From positions 1 to 64,000 of the forward strand of contig DASYUH010000041.1 of assembly GCA_036001465.1 (NCBI GenBank): a DNA stretch of 64,000 nt. Direction: 5' to 3'. Shown here one piece after another: positions 40,929 to 49,900 of the stretch. Each line of letters opens with the position of its first letter. Within the stretch, counting starts at the first letter, position 1. The DNA is from Candidatus Polarisedimenticolia bacterium (GTDB lineage Bacteria > Acidobacteriota > Polarisedimenticolia > Gp22-AA2). The translations under genes and the position numbers were made by a program. The notes under the pieces are model-generated. The model was not told the DNA's origin. It was given only the letters and a program-made list of their open reading frames with translations, and searched no databases.

Positions 40929-43900
40929 TCACGGGCAGGCGCTCGCCGGCAGGATCTCCGCACCGGACGAGGCGTGCCCGTAAGTCCCGGAGCCACAGAA
41001 GGAGCTCTGGGAGCGGACGATGTAGTAGTAGGACTCGCCCCGCGGCGGTGCCGGCCGCGTGTCGATGAAGCTGGCGTTCACAAGATCGTTCCCGCCAGGG
41101 ACGCAGGTGGCGTTCAGCGCGCCACCGTCCGGCCGGAGCCGCGAGAGGAGTCCGCCCGCCACATCGTAGTGGAGCCCGCCGCCCTGGCCTGTCCAGGTCA
41201 TCACATAGGAGCGATCGGGGGCCCGGACGAAGAGCAGGTCCAGGATCTCGGCGGGCGGTGCCGCCGAGGACAGCGGATCGAGCGGCTTGCAGTCCTGCCC
41301 GTCGGCCGTGCCGTCGCCGTCGTCATCCGTATCGGCGCAGTCGGCCTGCCCATCGTGGTCGTTGTCCGGGAAGCCGTCGTCCACGATTCCGTTGCAGTCG
41401 TTGTCCAGCCCGTCGCACCGCTCGGCCTCTCCCAGGGACAGTCGGGGGACGAGGACCAGATCGGTGGACGTGGAGAGGTTGTTCCACACGCCGATCGCCA
41501 GGACGTTGTCGCCAACCACGAGCGCCGGCAGCGCCCGCGCGGTGACGTCCCTGATCGGCGAGTAGTTCGGGGCGGCCCCGTTGCTCGATTCGTGGTCCGC
41601 CGCCGGCGTGGTCGGATTGAGCGGACCGAAAGGCATCTCGGCCGAGCCCAGCACTTCGACCCCGTTGATCCAGGCCACCGTGCCGTCGTCGTAGTCCACG
41701 CCCAGAGTCACGCTCTGGATCGCCGCCAATGCGGCGGCATCCGGGATGTTGAAGTGCGCCCGGGTGAAGACCGACAGCGTGCCGGCCGGAACGCTCGTCT
41801 TGATCAGGTTGAGGGCGTTCGGGGCCGGCGCCGTGTCGTAGCCGACGCCGTAAGTCCCCGTCGACCAGGTCGAGTCGTTGAAGCTCCTGGCCGTCCAGTC
41901 CAATCCGATGGACAGCTTCGGAACGACCACCAGGTCGGTCGAGGTGGCGGCGCCGCTGTTCCAGACACCGACCGCCAGCACGTTGGTCCCGTTGTGCAGG
42001 AGTGAAATGCTGCCGGTCAGATCAATCAGCGTTCCATAGTTAGGCAGCGCCGCATTGCTCGACTCGTGAAGCGCGGCGTTGGTGTTCCAGGCCGGGCTGC
42101 CGGCCGGCATGGTCGACGATCGCGCCACCTCGACACCGTTGAGGTAGGCGACGTACCCGTCGTCGTAGTCCGCCCCGTAGAACAGGCTCTTCACCGTCGA
42201 GACGTCGGCGAGGCTGAAGGTCGCGCGGGTGAACACCGAGAAAGTTCCCGCTGGAACGCCGGTCTTGATGAGACTCAGTGCGTTGGGGGGCGCCTCGGTG
42301 TCGTAACCGACGCCGTACGTGCCGGAATTCCAGCCGGTGTCGTCGTACGTCTCGTTGATCCAGGCGAGCCCGATTCCCGGATCGGCAGAGTTCGCCTTGT
42401 AGCGCATCGGGGAGTCGATCTGGACCAGAACCGTATCCTCGGCCGCGGTCGTCGCGTTGTTGGCGAGGTACCTCATCGAGGTGTTGATCTGCGCCACGAT
42501 GTTCGGCGTCGCGGGCGACGTGGTGCCGACGCACACGATGCTCCCGCCCGTGCACTGGGTGATGCCGGCGGAACAGACGCCCGGCTGCCCGGTCGAGCAC
42601 GCGACGCCGCCGCCCGGGTTCCCTTCGTCGATCAGCGTATTGCAGTTGTCGTCGAGGCCGTTGCAGACCTCGGGAGGCGCAGCCCCGGAGGTGCACGTGC
42701 CGGCGATGCAGGAATCACCCGCGGTGCAGGTGTTGCCGTCGTCGCAGGCGCTGCCATCGGGCTTGGACGGGTTGGAGCAGAGACCGCTTGCCGGGCTGCA
42801 GACGCCCGGCACGTGGCACTGGTCGGACGCGACGCAGACCACGGCGCTGCCTGCGGCGCAGAGACCGGATTGACAGGTGTCGCTCAGCGTGCAGGCGTTG
42901 CCGTCGCTGCAGAGCGAGCCGTTCGCCTTCGCCGGGTTGGAGCAGACGCCGGTCGCCGGATTGCAAGTGCCCGCGTCGTGGCACTGGTCGGATGCGGTGC
43001 AGACCACCGGGTTGGCGCCGGAACAGACACCGGCCTGACAGGTGTCCGTCTGGGTGCAGGCGCTTCCGTCATTGCAGGCTGCGCCGTTCGGCCTGGCGGG
43101 GTTGGAGCAGACGCCGGTGGCCGGATTGCACGTCCCCGCGTCGTGACACTGATCGGACGCCGTGCAGGTGACAGGGTTGGAGCCGGTGCAGACGCCGGAC
43201 TGGCAGGTGTCGGTCCGGGTGCACGCATTGCCGTCGTCGCACGATGCGGTGTTGTTGACGTGCCGGCACCCGAGGACCGGATCGCAGGAATCGGTCGAGC
43301 AAGGGTTGCCGTCATCGCAATTCGGCGGCGGCGTCCCGGCGCAGGCCCCGTCATGGCACACCCCCGTGCCGTTGCACACATCTCCGTCGTCGCAGGAGGC
43401 GGTGTTGTTGCTGTGCCGGCACCCGACGGGCGGATCGCATGAATCGTCCGTGCAGACATTGTTGTCGTTGCAATCAGCCGCCGGCCCGGGAGCGCAGGCG
43501 CCGTTCTGACAGGCGTCGGTCGTGGTGCACGCGTTACCGTCGCTGCAAGCCGCGCCGTTGGGCTTGGCGGGGTTGGAGCAGAGGCCGGTGCCCGGGTCGC
43601 ACGTCCCTGCGTTGTGACACTGGTCGGAGGCCGTGCAGGTGACGGTGTTGGATCCGGTGCAGACGCCGGCCTGGCAGGTGTCGGTCTGGGTGCAGGCGTT
43701 GCCGTCGCTGCAGGCCGCGCCGTTCGGCTTGGCCGGGTTGGAGCAGACTCCGGTGGCCGGATTGCAGGTTCCCGCGTTGTGACACTGGTCGGAGGCCGTG
43801 CAGGTGACGGTGTTGGATCCGGTGCAGACGCCTGACTGGCAGGTGTCGGTCTGGGTGCAGGCGTCGCCGTCGCTGCAGGCCGCGCCGTTGGGCTTGGCGG

Positions 43901-46900
43901 GGTTGGAGCAGAGGCCGGTGCCCGGGTCGCACGTCCCCGCGTCGTGGCACTGATCGGAGGCCGTGCAGATGACGGTGTTGGATCCGGTGCAGACGCCGGC
44001 CTGGCAGGTGTCGGTCGGAGTGCAGGCGTTGCCGTCGCTGCAGGCCGCGCCGTTGGGCTTGGCGGGGTTGGAGCAGAGGCCGGTGCCCGGGTTGCAGGTC
44101 CCCGCGTCGTGGCACTGGTCGGAGGCCGTGCAGGTGACGGTGCTGGATCCGGTGCAGACGCCGGCCTGGCAGGTGTCGGTCTGGGTGCAGGCGTTGCCGT
44201 CGCTGCAGGCCGCGCCGTTGGGCTTGGCGGGGTTGGAGCAGAGGCCGGTGCCCGGGTCGCAGGTCCCCGCGTCGTGGCACGCGTCGGAGGCCGTGCAGGT
44301 GACGGTGTTGGATCCGTTGCACACGCCGGCCTGGCAGGTGTCGGTCTGGGTGCAGGCGTTGCCGTCGCTGCAGGCCGCGCCGTTCGCGAGGCTGGTGTGC
44401 GTGCAGATGTCGCTCCCCGCGAAGGGCAGGCCCGTCGTGCTCCAGGTCGTCGCTCCCGTGAGGGTTCCGGCGCTGCCGCCCGCAGAGTCGGAGGCGTTCG
44501 TCAGCGACCCTTCATTGAAGCTCCAGCGGTGCACGAGCCCCGCGGCCGAGCCGATCTCGCGTCCCATTTCCGCGGCCGTCTCCGCCTGGGTCCGGGCGTA
44601 GTTCCAGATCCGGATCTCGTCGAGGCGGCCGTCGAACGGCAGCCCGACGGCGCCTGTATCGAGGCGCGCGGCGCCTATCATCGACTGGCTCGTGAAGCTG
44701 ACGGGATTCGTCCCCAGGAGGTTCGCTACCGCGGTGGCCGGGGCACCGCCGTTCAGGTGCAGGCGAAGCTGCTGGTTGCCGGGTGTGCGGTCGACGACGA
44801 AGGCGAAGTGCGCCCAGGTATTGACCGTCAGAGCCGTGCCGTGGGTCACGTCCACCTGCGTCCCCGTGGTGTTCGACTCGACGGATCCGGCGATCTGAAG
44901 GTTGCCGGTCCCGGTGAGCTGCACGGCGACCTGCGGGAAGGCTCCCTGCTGGCCGCCACGGAAGATCCCGGTCAGGGAGGCGGCGCCGCCGTCGGTGTAC
45001 ACCCACCCTTCGATCGTGAAGCTGCCGGTCCCGAAGTAATTGACGTAGTCGGGGCTGGAGTCGCTCCCGCCGCCCAGGGCAAGGTCCACGCGGTTCGCCG
45101 CCGCACCCGGCGAGGGGAATGAAACCGCCGCGTCGTTCGTGGTGTTGCAGGAATCGGCGGTGCACGAGTTCGAGTCGCTGCACTGGTAGTCCGCGGTGCA
45201 CGACGCGCAGTTCGGGATCGGCGTGTTCGAGCACGTTCCGGGAGCCACGGGGGACTTGTCCGTCGCGCTCCAGGCCGTGGCCACGTTGAAATTGGTCAGG
45301 GTGCCGTTCTGAGCGGGCGTCGTCGAGTCAGCGGCGGCCGTGCCACCGTTCTCGTTCAGACCCCAGCGGCCGATGAGGCCGGTGCCCGAGGTGATCTCCT
45401 GGTCCTTCCCGGCCTGGATCTCCGCGAGGCTTCGCGCCACGTTCCAGACCCGCACCTCGTCCAGCAGGCCCTGATAGAAGCCGGTCGCCGCACCCGTTGA
45501 GGTCAGAGTCGTGCCCAGCCCGAAGTGCTGGATGCTGGTCGATTCCGGCGTCGCCCCGGGACAGACCGTGCACGCCCCGCCGGCGCAGGTCGAGCACGAC
45601 GTGTCGATCGGCAAGGCGGCGCCGTCCAGGAAGAGCGTCCAGCACGTGCCGTTGTAGGCGGCCGCGGCATGGTGCCAGACGTTCGTGCTGATCGTCGGCT
45701 GGGCCGCCGCGGTGCACACGGGGTGATTCAGGCCGGTCGCGGAGTCCTCGAAGTCGCCCGCGAGCCTGCCTCCGGCGATCCCCAGGATGTAGTTCGCGTT
45801 GAGGTTCGGCGGGGTCTCGGCCTGTGCGGCCCCCTTCGCCACGAGCGGGATCAAGGCGGCGATGCCGCCGGTGCCGGTGGATGTGGTCACGCCTGCCCCG
45901 GTCCACTTGAACCAGGTCTCCACCGTGAAGGTCGTCGCCCCCAGGGCGGAGGTCCCGGCCGCGGCCCCCATGGTCACGTAGTCGTTGGTCCCGTCGAAGC
46001 TCAGCGCCGAGAGGTTCGGGGTCGTGCACGCGTCGGTCGTGCAGCCGTTGAAGTCGTTGCAGCTGGCGTTGGTGGTGCACGAGCCGGGGATGACGTTGGT
46101 GCAGTTCCCGTCCGGCGCCCCGGTGCAGGCATCGGAGGTCGCCGCGACGCCGTCGTTGCAGTCGGCGTTGGAATCGCAGCAGGCCGGGGTGGGGGAGTAC
46201 CAGCTCAGACAGGCGCCGCCGACGCAGGCGTCACCCGTGCAGGCGTTGGCGTCGGCGCAGGCGTTGCTGTTGTCGTTCGGGTGCGTGCAGCTCCCGCCGC
46301 TGCAGACGTCGTCGGTGCAGGGGTTGCCGTCCTCGCTGCAGGGTGCGTTGTTGTTGGTGTGAACGCAGGCGGACGACGGACTGCACGAGTCGGTGGTGCA
46401 CGGGTTGCCGTCGTTGCAATCGGCCGCGGTCGAGCAGGGAGTGCAGCCGGGGATCGGGGTGTACGAGCAGGTCCCGGAGGTCAGCGGGGCCCTGTCGGTC
46501 GGGCTCCAGGCCGGGCCGCTCGTGAGCGTCCCGTTTTCGGCGGGTGTCGTGGAGTCGCCGGCCGTCGTGCCGGCATTCTCGTTCAGGCCCCAGCGACCGA
46601 TGAGGTTGGGAGCCGAGCTCACCTCCTGGAACCGGTCGGCCTGGATCTGCGCCAGGCTCCGCGCCACGTTCCAGACGCGCACCTCGTCCAGCCGGCCCTG
46701 ATAGAAGCCTGCCGCCGTACCGGTTGATGTCAGCGTGGTGCCCAGCCCGAAGTGCTGGATGCTGGTCGATTCCGGCGTCGCCCCGGGGCAGACCGTGCAC
46801 GCCCCGCCGGCGCAGGTCGAGCACGCCGTGTCGATCGGCACGGCCACGCCGTCCAGGTAGAGTTGCCAGCAGGTGCCGTTGTAGCTGGCCGCGGCGTGGT

Positions 46901-49900
46901 GCCAGACGTTCGTGCTGATCGTCGGCTGCGCGGCCGCGGTGCACACCGGGTGGTTCAGGCCGGTCGCGGCATCCTCGAAATCCCCCGCGAGCCTGCCTCC
47001 GGCGATGCCGAGGATGTAGTTCGCGTTCACATTCGCCGGGGTTTCGGCCTGCGCGGCCCCCTTCGCCACGAGCGGGATCAGCGCGGCGATGCCGCCGGTG
47101 CCGGTGGATGTGGTCACACCCGCACCGGTCCATTTGAACCAGGTCTCCACCGTGAAGGTCGCCGCCCCCAGGCTGCCGGTCCCGGCGGACGGTCCCATGG
47201 TCACGTAATCGTCCGTCCCGTCGAAGCTCAGCGCCGCGACGTTGGCGCTGACGCACTCGTCCGCCGTGCAGCCGTCGGAGTCGTTGCAGTCCGCGCCGGT
47301 CGCGCAGACCAGGTTCACGTTGCTGCAGGTGCCGGCCGAGCAGGAGTCCGCCGTTGCGGGGTTTCCGTCATCGCAATCCGCGGCGGTCGTGCAGCAGCCC
47401 GGGGTCGGGTTGTACGGGTTCTGGCAGGATCCCGACACGCACTGATCCGTGCCGGTGCACGCGTTGCCGTCGTCGCAGCTCAGCGTCCCGGCGCAGACCC
47501 CGTTCGTGCAGATGTCGTCGTTCGTGCAGCCGTCGCCGTCATTGCAGGCGCCGCCGTCGTTGGCGGGGATGTGCAGGCAGCTCCCGCCGGTGCAGCTGTC
47601 GGCCGTGCACGGATTGCCGTCGTCGCAGCTCAACGGCAGGTACAGGCAGGCGCCGCCCACCGCCGGCCGGTCCGAGGAGTCGAAGACAGGGCTGCCGACG
47701 AGGGTGCCGTTCTCCGCCGGGCTCGTCGAATCGGTCGCCGTCGAGTCGTCGAACCCGTAATGCGCGATCAGATTGGCTGCGGTGGCGATCAGCTCGTCCC
47801 GGGCGTCCGCGATCTCGGGGGCGGACCGCTCGACGTTCCACACGCGCACCTCGTCGATCTTCCCCTGGTAGCGTCCGTTCACGCCGCCGGTCGAGGTCAG
47901 CGACGTGCCGATGCCGAAATGCTGGATGCTGTTCGGCTCGGGTGTCGCGCCCGGAGTGGTGGTGCAATTGGGCGCCACACAGGTCGTGCAGGTCGTGTTG
48001 TCGGTGGTCAATGTCTGGGCCACGCCGTCCAGGTAGAGGCGCCAGCCGTTCGCCGGGCTGTAGGTGGCCGCCACATGATGCCAGCCGGTGGCCGGGACGT
48101 TGCCGGTCGAGCAGACGGCGTGGTTCAGCCCGGTCGCCGCGTCCTCGAAGTCGGCCGCCAGCCTCCGGTTCGATCCTTCGACGTCCAGGCCCAGGAAGTA
48201 GTTCATGTTGACGTTGGCCGGTGTCTCCGCCTGGGGCGCCCCCTTGGCGACCAGCGGAATGGCGCTGGCGAGACCCTGGGTGCCGGTCGAGATGCCGGTC
48301 CCGCTGGTCCCGTTGATCCACGCCTCGATCGAGAACGCGGGCGAGGCATTGAGTCCGGCGGCGGCGCCCATGGTCACGTGGTCGTCCACGCCGTCGAGAA
48401 CGAGGGAGCGGAGGTTCGCCGCGGTGCAGCTGTCGGTCGTGCAGGCATCGCCGTCGCTGCAGTCGGGGTTCGCCAGGCACGCCGTATTCACGTTGCTGCA
48501 GGTCCCCGCCGAACAGGTGTCGGTCGTGGTCGCGATGCCGTCGTCGCAGTCCGCGGGGCTCGCGCAGCAACCGGCGAACGGGGTGTACGGGTTCTGGCAG
48601 ACGCCCCCGACGCAGGCATCGGGCCCCGTGCAGGACCGGCCGTCGTTGCAGTCGATGGGCGTGTTCTCGCAGGAGTGGCCCGACAGATTGCAGGCGTCGT
48701 TGGTGCACGGGTCGGCGTCGTCGCACTCGGCGTTCGTCCCGCAGCAGTCGGCGATCGGCGAGTGGAGGCACGATCCGCCGTTGCAGGTGTCCGTCGTGCA
48801 GAAGATGGCATCATCACACTCGGCATTCGTGGAGCACGAGGCGGTGAACGTCCACAGGGGCCCCGTGGTCGTCAGCTCGCCGTCCGAGACCTCCGCGAAC
48901 CATTCATACTCCTGCCCCGTCTCGCGCCCCGGCCACGCGGCGCACGCCCGCCCGCCGCTCGCCACGCCGGACGCCGTCCCGATGGTGGCGAACGGCGTGC
49001 CGCTGTCCATGTCGTAGCCCAGGACGAAATCGTTCTGCGCCGTCCCCGCCGTGTTGTCGGCGTGGTTGTTGATGAACTGACCGAGGGTCGGAGAGTAGGT
49101 CTGCACGTGGAACGTGTCGCTCGCCGGCGAGAAGGTCATGATCCGGAGCCACCCGTTCCCGCCGTTGGGGCGGGACTGGTAGTCCGACAGGAGCGAGTGG
49201 ATCGGGTGCCCGTCGTCGGCCAGGTCGGTGCGACGGTTCGCCTGGTCCAGGTGGCCGGCCAGCATCAGGAAGACGTTGGGCAGGTCCTTGATGGCGTTGA
49301 AGGTCGCCTGGCCCTGGTTCGAGAACGTCCCGTTGGTGTTCAACAGGTAATGGGAGGTGATGATCGCCCGCCGGTTGCTGTAGGTCGTGCTCAGGAGGGT
49401 GTGCACCCAGTTCAGCACCGCCTGCCGGGTCGGATTGTCCACGTCGTCCCACTCCAGGTGGAACGCGATGAAGTTCATCCCGCTGGCGCTGAACAGCTCG
49501 AAGTGGTTGTCCATGCTGTCGGAGTACTGCGCGGGGACCCCGAAGTCGTAGTGGCCTCCGAAATACCCCCGGCCCTGGAACCGGAAGGCCCCGAACGTCC
49601 GGTTGTAGTACTGCGTGGTGCCTCCGAACGTCCCCCCCGCGCCGCCGAACGCCGTTCCCTCGTCCGCGCCGGACCGGGCGGTCGCGAAGGGAGTCTGGTC
49701 GTGGTTGCCGACGGCGATCCCGTACGGGATGCCATGCGCGAGCCCGGTCGTGAACGAGTCCTCGAGGAGGCTGAACGCCGAGTTGGCGGTGGTCCACTGC
49801 GACGGGATGTTGTTGCCGTCGTTGGTGCAGTCGCCGAGCTGGGTCACGAAGGCGATGTTCCGGCTCAGGAGGTTGTCGACGATCCACTGCGTCTGGGCGC

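Noticed and set aside
42725-44390. CRISPR-like periodic repeats
   Set aside because: Units of 165 bp are contiguous, in-frame and protein coding; there are no spacers or cas genes.
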